DNA of 48,382 nt from Acidobacteriota bacterium (GCA_004356805.1 SMXW01000074.1:1-48382); one strand, 5' to 3'. Shown: positions 17,434 through 26,225, counted from the stretch's first letter. Translations and numbers: made by a program. The notes: generated from the sequence alone by a model not told the origin.

Positions 17434-18347
17434 CCGACACCGTCGTCGTCACCGAGCTATCGAAGTGGTTTGGGCCCAAGGTTGCGATCAGCGAGGTATC
17501 CATTGGATTCGGGCCCGGCGTCACGGGGCTTCTTGGGCCCAACGGAGCGGGAAAGACAACTCTGCTGAGGGTGGTAGCCGGGTTGCAGCGCCCATCACAG
17601 GGCGAGGTGACTGTCCTCGGTGTCAACCCGAGAACCGACTCAGCCGTCTACCAGAAGATGTCCCTCGTCCCCGAGGACGAGGCCATCTATGAGCGCTTGA
17701 CAGCACGCCAGTTTGTCGAGCTTGTGGCTCGTCTGACCCACGTCGACGACCCCGAAGGTCGGGCCGAGGCAGTCCTGGGGACAGTCGAGCTTCTCGATAG
17801 TGCTGACAGGAAACTTGGTGGGTTCTCGAAGGGAATGCGTCAGCGCGCCAAAGTTGCCGCTGCCCTTGTGACCGACCCTGAGGTGCTGTTGCTCGATGAG
17901 CCTCTGAATGGCACCGACCCGGTGCAGAGGGCGCAACTCATCGAACTCTTCCGGGACCTTGGGGTGGCCGGACGAACCGTCATCGTCTCCTCGCACGTAC
18001 TTGTGGAGGTGGAGCGGATGGCTGACCGTGTCGTCGCGATGGTGGATGGCAGACTGGCTGCCGTCGGAAGCGTGCCGACGATTCGGGCCGCCATGACCGA
18101 TATACCACGGCAGGTGTTCATTGAGTGCTCCGAGCCGAGGACTCTGGCATCGGCACTGATTGGAACCGATGGGGTGGTGGGTGTCCATGTCGAAGACAGC
18201 CAACTTCGGATCGAAGCCTCCGATGCGGGAGGTTTGGCTCGTCTATTGCCCCAGATCGCCCTCGACTCGGGCATCACCATCTCGAAAGTTGAGCCTCTCG
18301 ACGACTCGTTGGAGTCAGTCTTTCGATATCTGGTCGAAGGACGCTGA
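17430..18347 (+). CDS. ABC-2 transporter ATP-binding protein, second of operon
   Basis: A 305-aa ATPase starting at the ATG of an ATGA overlap. The Walker A motif GPNGAGKTT is at 36-44, the signature-like FSKGMRQRAKVA follows, and Walker B is VLLLDEPLNGTDP. The usual Gly-Leu-Asp after Walker B is Gly-Thr-Asp here. The H-loop region is VSSHVLVEVERMA. It is clearly paralogous to the first ATPase of the operon, so the transporter may use an ATPase heterodimer. Confidence 0.87.
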   Translation: MTDTVVVTELSKWFGPKVAISEVSIGFGPGVTGLLGPNGAGKTTLLRVVAGLQRPSQGEVTVLGVNPRTDSAVYQKMSLVPEDEAIYERLTARQFVELVARLTHVDDPEGRAEAVLGTVELLDSADRKLGGFSKGMRQRAKVAAALVTDPEVLLLDEPLNGTDPVQRAQLIELFRDLGVAGRTVIVSSHVLVEVERMADRVVAMVDGRLAAVGSVPTIRAAMTDIPRQVFIECSEPRTLASALIGTDGVVGVHVEDSQLRIEASDAGGLARLLPQIALDSGITISKVEPLDDSLESVFRYLVEGR

Positions 18348-19075
18348 TGATTCTCACCCGTCACCTGTATCGGCGGTTGATGCGGAAGTGGAGGGTCATC
18401 GGTCTCATAGCTCTCGCCTCGGTCCCCGGGTTCGTGTATTGGCTCGCCGCGTTCGATGCCAACCCAGACGAACTGGCCGGCCTCTATTCCGACATCATCG
18501 CCATCGCGGGTTACTCATTCGCGATTGCAGCTCTGATACTCACCGTGGCGACCTTGCGGGAGGAGCGGGACGCCGGAACCCTCCCCTACATATACATGAG
18601 GCCGATGCCTCGGGTGTCACTGGCCATCTCCTCGATGTTGGCAGCCATCGCCGCCGTCATGACCATCGCCCTTGGCGGATGGCTGACTACTGCCCTGGCC
18701 ACCGTGGCGGTGGGAGCCGACATCTCGATCGCCTTGCCCGGACTTGCACTATTCACCGGTGCCGGTATTGGCTACGCGGCAGTGTTCGTGCCCCTTGGCT
18801 ATCTGGTTCCCAGGTCGCTCCTCGTCGGACTTGGCTACATCATCGTCATCGAGACGATCCTCGCCTTCGCTGTGCCGGGTCTTGCCCAGTTCTCGATCTG
18901 GAGGATCGCCCTGTCGATCTACCATGACCTGGCTTCCGTCTTCGGCGCTGAGGCGGCAGAAGCTCTCGGGCCGGTGGACGCTGGAGTCGGCGGAGGCGTG
19001 GCCAAGATCGCAGGGACGCTGTTGGTCGGCCTTTTGGTACTCACCTGGGCTCTTCGCAAGCGCGACGCACTCTAA
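18347..19075 (+). CDS. ABC-2 type permease, last of operon
   Basis: A 242-aa membrane protein with about six hydrophobic segments, starting at the ATG of a TGATG overlap (1 nt shared). The loop LREERDAGTLPYIYMRPMPR is the ABC-2 signature region linking helices 2 and 3. It is shorter than the other permease of the operon. Downstream, 89 bp separate it from the convergent oxidoreductase gene, and I see no strong terminator there. Confidence 0.82.
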   Translation: MILTRHLYRRLMRKWRVIGLIALASVPGFVYWLAAFDANPDELAGLYSDIIAIAGYSFAIAALILTVATLREERDAGTLPYIYMRPMPRVSLAISSMLAAIAAVMTIALGGWLTTALATVAVGADISIALPGLALFTGAGIGYAAVFVPLGYLVPRSLLVGLGYIIVIETILAFAVPGLAQFSIWRIALSIYHDLASVFGAEAAEALGPVDAGVGGGVAKIAGTLLVGLLVLTWALRKRDAL

Positions 19076-19164
19076 GAAGTGCTCGTCGAGCCGTTTTAGG
19101 TCAGTCGGTTGGTCGGTTCCGGGAAGCCGACACTTATGACGCCCCTCAAGTCATGTTCCATTCG

Positions 19165-20100
19165 TCATGAGCCTGCAAGTTGCTCGATGACCGGGCTGAT
19201 GGCTTCGAGGTCATCACCGCCGAAAACGATGTACGAGATTCCATACCGTTCCCTGTGGTCCAGGAGAGTGTCGACGAGACTTTCGACCGGACCTATCAGC
19301 AAGTGCGGCGAGTTGCGGACTTGCTCCTGCGTGGTGTGCGATTCGGCGGCTAGTTTGGCCACGGCCTCGTCAATGTCGGGAGTGACCTCGACATGGTGTG
19401 CCACGATGCTCAATTCGATCTCATCGAACCGTTCTCCGGCTGTTTCCCTAATCCATTCGAGTTGGGCGTCGATTCTGTCACCCGACGTTCCGACAGCAGC
19501 CCCGAACTCGTTAAATCCGGCCATGCCTTTGGTCAGAGGGGAAATTCCCACTATGTCGGCCTCCTGTCCGGCGAGACGAAGCATCCGACGACCCGCACCA
19601 GCAATCAGCAGAGGGGGGTGCGGCCGCTGAATCGGGCGCGGACATGTCACCTGATGTAGCTGGTAGTACTCACCGGCAAAGCTGAAAGGCTCTCCGCTCC
19701 AGCATCCCTTAATCACAGCAATCGCCTCTTCGAAACGGTCGACCCGCGCTCGGGGTGGGTCGTATCGGATTCCGACGGCGTTGTACTGCTCCTCGATCCA
19801 GCCTGTGCCGATCCCCAGCTCGAACCGGCCGCCGGAAAGAACGTCGATGGTCGCAGTGTCCTTGGCAAGCAGCACCGGATGCCTGTAGTCGTTGGCCATA
19901 ACCATTGGAGAAATGCGCAGACTTGAGATTTCGGCGGCTACGGCGAGCATTGGTAAAACGGCGAGGCGACGCCCGATGTGATCAGCCGACGAGATCACAT
20001 CAAAACCACTGGCCTCTGCGTTTTGCACGGTGGCGACGAAGTCGTCTCTACCGGAACTGCCTCCAACGCTCAGTCCGAATCGAAATGGTCTGATGGTCAC
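19165..20100 (-). CDS. Luciferase-like monooxygenase, F420-dependent oxidoreductase type
   Basis: A 311-aa TIM-barrel oxidoreductase. The start is the GTG at 20100, which overlaps the upstream gene's stop by 4 nt (GTGA). Family blocks include RFGLSVGGSSGRDDFVATVQNAE at the N-terminus, GFDVISSADHIG, the substrate/cofactor strand ISPMVMANDYRHPVLLAKD, and ELGIGTGWIEEQY, the sequence characteristic of F420-dependent class members. It transfers hydride with F420 or FMN. The substrate is unknown. It is co-translated with the next gene. Confidence 0.85.
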   Translation of the reverse strand: MTIRPFRFGLSVGGSSGRDDFVATVQNAEASGFDVISSADHIGRRLAVLPMLAVAAEISSLRISPMVMANDYRHPVLLAKDTATIDVLSGGRFELGIGTGWIEEQYNAVGIRYDPPRARVDRFEEAIAVIKGCWSGEPFSFAGEYYQLHQVTCPRPIQRPHPPLLIAGAGRRMLRLAGQEADIVGISPLTKGMAGFNEFGAAVGTSGDRIDAQLEWIRETAGERFDEIELSIVAHHVEVTPDIDEAVAKLAAESHTTQEQVRNSPHLLIGPVESLVDTLLDHRERYGISYIVFGGDDLEAISPVIEQLAGS

Positions 20101-21002
20101 GGGTCCATCATCGTTTCCACTTTTTCGAATTTCATGAACCCGCCGGCGGCCCATGTGGGTGGTGGTTGGTCGTAGAGCTCGGTGGCATCCGAGTAACCGA
20201 TATCGAGCAATGTGCCTTCCAGCGGACCCCTCAAGTAGCGAAACAGCTGGGCGACGTCGCGGTCGTCGCTCTTGGCGATGACACAATGTTGGTTGTATCC
20301 CCAATAGTCGCCGCGGTCGATCACCCTGATCCCAACTTCGATGCTGCTACGGGCGGCTCGCAGGCCGCCCGGTTCGGCTTCGAGAGCTTCTTCCGGATGA
20401 GTGCCGTACCCGATGCCGTGGTGAAACTGGTCCCCGGTGGTCACAATCACTGCGTTTTCGGCAATCTGGGCGACCTCGTCGATGTTGGGAAGGTCGCCAG
20501 GTTTGCCACCGGCAAGGTAAGGGTACCGCTCAACGAGCCGGCGATCAGTGACGCCACGACGTTTGGTCTCTGCGGCCCAGAAGTGACGCAGACTTCGCAT
20601 GGCGTGGTCACCTCGCCACTCGTCGCGGAAATCGAGACCCGGACCCTGGATCCCCCACATGGAGTGGTCGGACGGGGAACCGCCAGCGGCGACGTCTCTT
20701 CGAGCGATCTCCATCTCCTCAGAAAATGCATGCAGCACGCTGATGGCGAGCACCGTGTCGGCGTCTGTATCAAGACAGGCGTTGACGGCCGCTGCCACAT
20801 GTAAACCGCAGTCGGCGACGTTTACATGAGCGAAGCCAACGACACCCCCGTTGGCGAGAGTTCCACTCAGGTCCCAGCGGTGGGCATCATCGAGCACCCG
20901 GTGAGTCCTCGAGTGGCCGAGTTCGTCATGCTCGACCTGGTAGAGGACGTTGATCCTCTTCTGGAGCGTTGCGCGATCGAGGTCCATCGAATCACTCACC
21001 AA
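20097..21002 (-). CDS. Unknown protein, possibly of the MEMO/extradiol-dioxygenase-like fold
   Basis: A 301-aa protein starting at a GTG with a clear GAGAGGGAG ribosome binding site. I do not recognise the family with confidence. Three blocks recall MEMO and class III extradiol dioxygenases: GFAHVNVADCGLHVAAAV near the N-terminus (like the PHAGY...SG block), ADTVLAISVLH (like the ILGPSH block), and AVIVTTGDQFHHGIGYG (like the VASSDLSHYG block). His residues in all three could bind a metal. The middle (RDEWRGDHAMRSLRHFW) is rich in His and Arg. The MEMO-like assignment is inference. Co-translation with the F420-type enzyme hints at a shared pathway. Confidence 0.45.
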   Translation of the reverse strand: MVSDSMDLDRATLQKRINVLYQVEHDELGHSRTHRVLDDAHRWDLSGTLANGGVVGFAHVNVADCGLHVAAAVNACLDTDADTVLAISVLHAFSEEMEIARRDVAAGGSPSDHSMWGIQGPGLDFRDEWRGDHAMRSLRHFWAAETKRRGVTDRRLVERYPYLAGGKPGDLPNIDEVAQIAENAVIVTTGDQFHHGIGYGTHPEEALEAEPGGLRAARSSIEVGIRVIDRGDYWGYNQHCVIAKSDDRDVAQLFRYLRGPLEGTLLDIGYSDATELYDQPPPTWAAGGFMKFEKVETMMDP

Positions 21003-21042
21003 GACTCCCTCTCATTGGTCGCGGGACGATCGGTATTGCCAT

Positions 21043-22044
21043 CTAATACTCGTCGTCTGCCCGCCGCTGCTTCGAAGGCTGGACCCGAGGCGGCTCGCCC
21101 GGCATCTTGGGGTAATGGGGAGGCCATGGGGCGTCCCCGATGCCGTTTTCCTCATCACGGACCACCCATTCCATCAGGGTGTCGATCTGTCCGTGCGAGT
21201 CATCGATGCCGGCGGTGAGGTCGCCGACCGATTCCCAACGATCCGCAAACCCACCAAGTGGGAAGTCTTCGATGGCGACATCGACCAACTCGTCCCAGGT
21301 GATCGGAGTCGATACGTAGCCGGTGGGCCGCACCCCGTACGCCGATGAGACCGTCTTGTCACGGGCGTTCTGGTTGTAGTCCACAAAGACACCCACCCTC
21401 TCCTCCTTCCACCACCTGGTGGTGACCAGGCCTTCCATTCTTCGCTCCAACTCGCGGGCGAAAGCAAGCACCGCCCTCCTCGTCTGAAAGAAGTCCCAGA
21501 TGGGCTCGATGCGCATATATACATGCACTCCCCGGCTTCCCGAGGTCTTCGGCCAGCCAATGAGTCCCACCTCGTCGAGAAGCTCCTTCGCTCCCGCGGC
21601 AGCCTTCTTGACCTGATCGAAGGTGATCCCCGGCGTGGGGTCGAAGTCGAGTCGGAGCTCATCGGGGTGGTCGATGTCCTCGGCTCTGACCGGCCATGGG
21701 TGGAAATCGAGACAACCGAGTTGGGCCAGGCGGACCACGTCGGCTTCGCTGCGAGGCACGTTCATCCGCCCCGGTCGCTGCGAGGGAAACCTGATATCGA
21801 CCGTCTCGAAGGGTGTGTTCTTCGACGCACGCTTGTGATAGATCGGATCGACCGTCACATCCTTCATATACCGCTTGAGCATCGTCGGCCGACCACTGAT
21901 CCCCCGGACGGCCCCTTCGGCCACGCGAACGAAGTGCTCGACGACATCGAGCTTCGTCCACCCCTGCACGGGGAACACAATTCTCCCCGGGCTGCTGATC
22001 CGCACCTCCTCACCATCGACGATGACGGTGGTGTGGTCAGACAT
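21043..22044 (-). CDS. LigD-type DNA polymerase domain protein (archaeo-eukaryotic primase family)
   Basis: A 333-aa stand-alone polymerase of the LigD PolDom family. Hallmarks are the N-terminal VFPVQGWTKLDVVEHFVRVAEG, GRPTMLKRYMKDV, CLDFHPWPVR, and the metal-binding DFDP with Asp133 and Asp135. KTSGSRGVHVYMRI and VFVDYNQNARDKTVSSAYGVR follow. In non-homologous end joining it fills gaps and adds nucleotides at broken ends. Here it is separate from the ligase domain (ligC at 14583). The start ATG at 22044 faces the class V PLP gene across a small repeat-bearing region. Confidence 0.9.
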   Translation of the reverse strand: MSDHTTVIVDGEEVRISSPGRIVFPVQGWTKLDVVEHFVRVAEGAVRGISGRPTMLKRYMKDVTVDPIYHKRASKNTPFETVDIRFPSQRPGRMNVPRSEADVVRLAQLGCLDFHPWPVRAEDIDHPDELRLDFDPTPGITFDQVKKAAAGAKELLDEVGLIGWPKTSGSRGVHVYMRIEPIWDFFQTRRAVLAFARELERRMEGLVTTRWWKEERVGVFVDYNQNARDKTVSSAYGVRPTGYVSTPITWDELVDVAIEDFPLGGFADRWESVGDLTAGIDDSHGQIDTLMEWVVRDEENGIGDAPWPPHYPKMPGEPPRVQPSKQRRADDEY

Positions 22045-22090
22045 GTGAACCTAAGGTTGTGCTGGTCATGAACGGTCTGTGAACCTTAGG
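22045..22090. promoter_or_regulatory. Paired GTGAACCTNAGG motifs between divergent genes
   Basis: GTGAACCTAAGG (22045-22056) and GTGAACCTTAGG (22079-22090) are 12-bp direct repeats 34 bp apart with one mismatch. They also form an inverted repeat, CCTAAGGTT (22050-22058) with AACCTTAGG (22082-22090). They lie directly before both start codons and could be a shared operator. Confidence 0.45.
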
Positions 22091-22105
22091 AAGGAGGTCC
22101 TCAGA

Positions 22106-23761
22106 GTGGACCTCGTCGAGAAGATCCACGATTCGGTAATCGGCAAGGACACTGCCGTGGAGACTCCCTTCGGCCTGCGCCGGGTCACTTACGCCGACTA
22201 CACGGCGTCGGGCAGGTCTCTCTCTTTCATCGAGGACTACATCCGGGCCCAAGTGCTTCCCATGTACGCCAACACTCACACCGAAACCTCCGGAACCGGA
22301 CTCCAGACGACACGATTCCGCGAGGACGCTCGTGACATCATCAAAAGGTGCATCGGCGCCAACAACGACGAGCACGCGGTTATCTTCGCCGGCAACGGGG
22401 CCACCGGTGCCGTTGATCGGCTCATTGGCATCCTCGGACTGCGAATACCCGACTCGCTCGAGCAGGAATACCATCTGGGTGACGCCATCCCGGCCAATCG
22501 CCACCCGGTGGTATTTGTCGGCCCCTACGAGCACCACTCCAACGAGCTTCCCTGGCGGGAGTCGATCGCCGACGTCGTCGAGATCAACGAGGACGCCGAT
22601 GGTCAGATCGATCTGACCGAGCTTGAAGAACGTCTCGTCGAATACGCCGAGAGGCCGCTGAAGATCGGCTCGTTCTCGGCCGCGTCCAATGTGACCGGGA
22701 TCATCTCCGACACATCCGCGATCTCGCTGCTCCTTCACAAACACGACGCCCTCAGCTTCTGGGACTTTGCCGCCTCGGCGCCCTACGTCGGGATCTCAAT
22801 GGGATCTACCAAAGTCGACGACGGTGATTACAAGGACGCCATCTTCATCTCGCCGCACAAGCTCATCGGCGGACCTGGATCACCGGGTCTGCTGGTCGCT
22901 CGCCGCGACCTCCTGACCAACAAGGTTCCCGCGGTGCCTGGGGGAGGAACCGTCCAATACGTGTCACCAGATCACCACACTTACATCACCGACCAGGAGC
23001 ATCGGGAGGAGGGCGGCACTCCCGCGATCATCGGCTCGATCCGAGCCGGGCTCGTCTTCAAACTCAAGGACGAGGTTGGCCCCGATCGGATCCGGGGACT
23101 CGAACACCACTTCATCCGACGGGCCATCGACTCGTGGAAGACCAATCCGAGTATCGACATTCTGGGCAACCCTGACGCCGAACGGCTCTCCATCGTCAGC
23201 TTTGTGATCAGGACCGAGGACAAGGTGCTCCATCACAACTACGTCGTCGCGCTGCTCAACGACCTATTCGGAATCCAAGCGCGCGGCGGGTGTTCATGTG
23301 CCGGTCCCTACGGACACCGTCTCCTCGGAATCGACCTCGAGACCAGCAGACGCTTCGAGGATGTCATCGCCACCGGCTGCGAGGTTCTCAAGCCGGGATG
23401 GGTGCGACTGAACTTCAACTATTTCATATCAGAGAGCGAATTCGATTACATCGTCGAGGCGGTCCACATGATTGGCTCCGATGGCTGGCGGCTGCTCCCC
23501 CTGTACACATACGAAGCGGAAAGCGGTATCTGGAGACACCGCGACGGGCTACCCAAACCCCCCAAGAGTCTGAAAGACGTCGACTTCGACGGCGCCGAGC
23601 CCGCTCCAGCGACCGTGTCGCTGGACGCCCTGGATGACTATATCGAGGAGGCCAAGAGGATCCTGAGTGAAGCACCACTCCTTGACGGGATCGGACAGCC
23701 CCTCCCCACCGAAGCAGAAGAGCTCAGGTGGTTTCCGACACCAACGGAGGTAGGCAAGTGA
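22106..23761 (+). CDS. Class V aminotransferase-fold PLP enzyme (cysteine desulfurase-like)
   Basis: A 551-aa PLP enzyme. The GTG at 22106 has AAGGAGG (22091-22097) 8 nt upstream, which decides the start over the GTG at 22079. YADYTASGRSLSFIEDYI and NTHTETSGTG are the class V N-terminus. FWDFAASAPYV supplies the PLP-binding Asp, and SPHKLIGGPGSPG the Schiff-base Lys252. RGGCSCAGPYG (Cys396, Cys398) lies where cysteine desulfurases have their catalytic Cys. The enzyme is about 130 residues longer than typical desulfurases, with an acidic C-terminal extension. It is co-translated with a small partner (GTGA overlap). Substrate and sulfur acceptor are unknown. Confidence 0.78.
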   Translation: MDLVEKIHDSVIGKDTAVETPFGLRRVTYADYTASGRSLSFIEDYIRAQVLPMYANTHTETSGTGLQTTRFREDARDIIKRCIGANNDEHAVIFAGNGATGAVDRLIGILGLRIPDSLEQEYHLGDAIPANRHPVVFVGPYEHHSNELPWRESIADVVEINEDADGQIDLTELEERLVEYAERPLKIGSFSAASNVTGIISDTSAISLLLHKHDALSFWDFAASAPYVGISMGSTKVDDGDYKDAIFISPHKLIGGPGSPGLLVARRDLLTNKVPAVPGGGTVQYVSPDHHTYITDQEHREEGGTPAIIGSIRAGLVFKLKDEVGPDRIRGLEHHFIRRAIDSWKTNPSIDILGNPDAERLSIVSFVIRTEDKVLHHNYVVALLNDLFGIQARGGCSCAGPYGHRLLGIDLETSRRFEDVIATGCEVLKPGWVRLNFNYFISESEFDYIVEAVHMIGSDGWRLLPLYTYEAESGIWRHRDGLPKPPKSLKDVDFDGAEPAPATVSLDALDDYIEEAKRILSEAPLLDGIGQPLPTEAEELRWFPTPTEVGK

Positions 23762-24237
23762 TCAATCCCGCCGATAACCCGAGTGCCGAAGAGGTGTCCC
23801 GTTGGCATCGCACTTTCGCCCCGAGAGCGTTCAATCACACGTGGACATTGCTCGACGAAACCGAATTGACCCGGGAACAGGAAGAGGAGATGCTCGCCTC
23901 CACCTTCGCCCAGCGTCATCACTGGTACAACGTTGGAGAGCCGAAGAACTGGGCGGTCGCCGACTGGCAGGTGTCGAGAGTGGCTGCCGTGCTCGGCTAC
24001 GCCGATCTCTCGCGACGGTTTGGCGAGAGATCGCTCGAGCTCGCCAAGGAGCACGACCTCGGACCTTTCTTGACGGGTTTCGCCCACGAGGCCATCGCAC
24101 GTGCTGCGGCTGACGTCGACGATGTCGAGACCTTCACCGAGCATCTGGAGATGGCAAAGGCCGCCCTCCCCGACATCGAAGATGCCGAGGAGAGGGAAGT
24201 TCTCGCCGCCGACCTCACCGAAATGAGCGAGGGCTGA
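23758..24237 (+). CDS. Small helical protein co-translated with the PLP enzyme
   Basis: A 159-aa protein starting at the GTG inside a GTGA overlap. I do not recognise a family. It is almost all helix and acidic, with WHRTFAPRAFNHTWTLLDETELT near the start and repeats of helix pairs further on, similar in look to TPR-like or bundle proteins. The stretch TFAQRHHWYNVGEPKNWAVADW is rich in His and Trp. The tight coupling suggests a partner or regulator of the upstream PLP enzyme. That is inference from gene order only. Confidence 0.6.
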   Translation: MINPADNPSAEEVSRWHRTFAPRAFNHTWTLLDETELTREQEEEMLASTFAQRHHWYNVGEPKNWAVADWQVSRVAAVLGYADLSRRFGERSLELAKEHDLGPFLTGFAHEAIARAAADVDDVETFTEHLEMAKAALPDIEDAEEREVLAADLTEMSEG

Positions 24238-24289
24238 GCGGAGCGGAAGCGCCGGACATGACCGCTGCCGTCTTCTTGGGCCGGATCTG

Positions 24290-24347
24290 GTGAACCTCAG
24301 GTAGTACGGCCCGTATCCGGGCCGAACAGCCTCAGGCTCGGGTTCAC
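24290..24347. terminator. Nested hairpins between convergent genes
   Basis: GTGAACC (24290-24296) pairs with GGTTCAC (24341-24347). Inside are CGGCCC/GGGCCG (24307-24312/24319-24324) and AGCC/GGCT (24328-24331/24335-24338). The region lies between converging gene ends, so a bidirectional terminator is the simplest reading, although there is no T-run. It begins with GTGAACCTCAGG, a third copy of the motif seen at 22045 and 22079. Confidence 0.45.
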
Positions 24348-24354
24348 GCCCTGA

Positions 24355-25422
24355 TCAAGCGGGCTCGACACCGATCTCGGTCGCCTTCACCGAGAGCCAG
24401 ACATCACTGTCGCCCTCCAGGCCAAGCGCGTCGACTGCAGCCGGCGTCACTTCGACGGCTAGCACCAGGGGTTCGCCTGTTTGCAATCGGACCCGGTCAC
24501 CGAAGTGCTCGATCCGAACGATTGTGGTCTTCCACACATTGCGGGGGCTTCCTTCCGGCTGTTGGCGATGAACAGAGACCGCCCGGGGGTGAATCGTTGC
24601 GAGCACCGACCCGCCGATCGCGGTGTCCGCCACCTGCAGGACATGGGTGCCGACGGTGACAGTGCCGGATGACGCATTACCGGCCAACAGGTTGGATCCC
24701 GCCAAGTCGGCGATATAACGGGTCCGAGGTCGGAGACGTATGTCATCGGCACTTCCCACCTGAGTGATTCGTCCTTCCTCGATCACGTTGATCTCATCGG
24801 CGAGGAGGAATGCCTCTGTCGGGTCGTGTGTGATCAGCAGTCGAGGCCCCGGGAAATCGGAGAGATGATCGCCCAAGTCACGTCTGACTTCGACACGCGC
24901 GGTGGCGTCGAGAGCAGCCATGGGCTCGTCCAGAAGAAGCAGTCCTGGGTCGATGATCAAGGCCCTGGCCACCGCCACCTTCTGCGCTTGACCACCCGAG
25001 AGATCTCTCGCTTTGGTGGCGGCAATCTGAGCGAGACCGAGCCGTTCCAGCCAGGCCGAGGTCTTCGCCCCCACGACGTCCTGTTCCTTCTTCTGGCTCC
25101 TGACGCCGAAGGCGACGTTCTCAGCAACGGTGAGATGCCCGAACAGCAGATAGTCCTGGAAAACAACGCCGATCCCTCTCTCCTCCGGTGGGACGAAAAC
25201 CCCTTCGGCCGGGTCATCGAGGACCCTGTTGCCGAGGACAATCCGACCCTCATCGATCGGAAGCAGTCCGGCGAGCGCCGCGACGGCCGTCGACTTTCCA
25301 GCGCCATTCGGACCGAGAAGCGCAACAGTCTTCCCGGCCTCGATGCGGATCGACATTTCAAGGGTGAAATCGTCGCCCCGCCTCACCTTGATGCTGGCGT
25401 CGAGGAGGCCCTGGGGGGTCAT
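24355..25422 (-). CDS. modC: Molybdate ABC transporter ATP-binding protein
   Basis: A 355-aa ATPase of a molybdate-type importer. Walker A is GPNGAGKST (37-45), the signature LSGGQ is at 141-145, and Walker B is LLLLDEPMAALD, with the downstream ITHDPTEAFLLADEI typical of the importer class. A C-terminal TOBE domain of about 110 residues carries RIEHFGDRVRLQTGEPLV and likely binds oxyanion. The start at 25422 overlaps the modB stop (ATGA). A GTG at 25437 is an alternative. The modA-modB-modC order and the overlaps indicate one operon. Tungstate cannot be excluded as a substrate. Confidence 0.88.
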   Translation of the reverse strand: MTPQGLLDASIKVRRGDDFTLEMSIRIEAGKTVALLGPNGAGKSTAVAALAGLLPIDEGRIVLGNRVLDDPAEGVFVPPEERGIGVVFQDYLLFGHLTVAENVAFGVRSQKKEQDVVGAKTSAWLERLGLAQIAATKARDLSGGQAQKVAVARALIIDPGLLLLDEPMAALDATARVEVRRDLGDHLSDFPGPRLLITHDPTEAFLLADEINVIEEGRITQVGSADDIRLRPRTRYIADLAGSNLLAGNASSGTVTVGTHVLQVADTAIGGSVLATIHPRAVSVHRQQPEGSPRNVWKTTIVRIEHFGDRVRLQTGEPLVLAVEVTPAAVDALGLEGDSDVWLSVKATEIGVEPA

Positions 25423-26225
25423 GAGGATCTCAGCCACCTGTCGCGGAGCAGCACGAGGATGGTAAGAGAGATCGCCACCATGAACAGACTCAGCGCGATA
25501 GCCGTGTCCCGGTTGCTCTCGAGGGCAACAAACACTGCTAGTGGAAGGGTCTGAGTCTCTCCCTGCAGATTCCCGGCGAAGGTCACAGTGGCGCCGAACT
25601 CGCCGACGGCGCGCGCCCAGGTCAAGATCATTCCGGCTGCCAGCGAAGGACCGATCATGGGAAGGGTGACCCGGCGAAACACCGTCCAGCGTCCGGCTCC
25701 CAGAGATGCAGCCGCACCCTCAAAACGGCTGTCCAGATTTCGGAGAGCGCCCTCCACAGTCAAGACCAGAAATGGCATCGACACGAAAGTCACAGCAACC
25801 ACCACGCCCCAGATGGAGAAGGGCAGGACCAGTCCGGTCGCATCGTATAGAGGCCCACCCACGACTCCCCTTCGTCCCAAGGCGAACAGCAGCGCCGCAC
25901 CGCCGACGACAGGGGGCAACACCAGGGGAAGCAGGACCAAGCCTCGAACAAAGGAGCGCCCTCGGAAATCCACTCGCGCCAGCATCCATGCCAAAGGCAC
26001 CCCGACGATCGTGGAGATGATCACCGCCGCCACCGAAGCAACGGCGGACAGCACGAGTGCATCGACCACGACGTCGCTTGCCAGAAGACCGATCAAGTCG
26101 TTCCACGGAGTTCGGGCGAGAAGGCCGATCAGAGGAAGCAGAAAGAAGACAACGCCCAGTGCTCCGAGCACGACGAATGCGATCGGGGGTCTCGCTAGAG
26201 CAACTCGGGCCCGTTGTCGGGTCAC
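25419..26225 (-). CDS. modB: Molybdate ABC transporter permease
   Basis: A 268-aa inner-membrane permease with about six helices. The EAA-like cytoplasmic loop is visible as EGALRNLDSRFEGAAASLGAGRWTVFRRVTLPMIGP, with the conserved Gly and the VTLP end. ARAVGEFGATVTFAGN after the loop is characteristic of ModB/CysT-type permeases. It starts at a GTG overlapping the modA stop (GTGA) and overlaps modC at its end. It forms the channel of the oxyanion importer. Confidence 0.9.
   Translation of the reverse strand: MTRQRARVALARPPIAFVVLGALGVVFFLLPLIGLLARTPWNDLIGLLASDVVVDALVLSAVASVAAVIISTIVGVPLAWMLARVDFRGRSFVRGLVLLPLVLPPVVGGAALLFALGRRGVVGGPLYDATGLVLPFSIWGVVVAVTFVSMPFLVLTVEGALRNLDSRFEGAAASLGAGRWTVFRRVTLPMIGPSLAAGMILTWARAVGEFGATVTFAGNLQGETQTLPLAVFVALESNRDTAIALSLFMVAISLTILVLLRDRWLRSS

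Noticed and set aside
24290-24347. tRNA-like cloverleaf (7-bp closing stem with two inner hairpins)
   Set aside because: It is only 58 nt long, without T-loop or anticodon features. A terminator between convergent genes is simpler.
24826-25554. Plus-strand ORF over the modB/modC junction
   Set aside because: It is antisense to ModC, whose Walker motifs are intact. No domain is seen.
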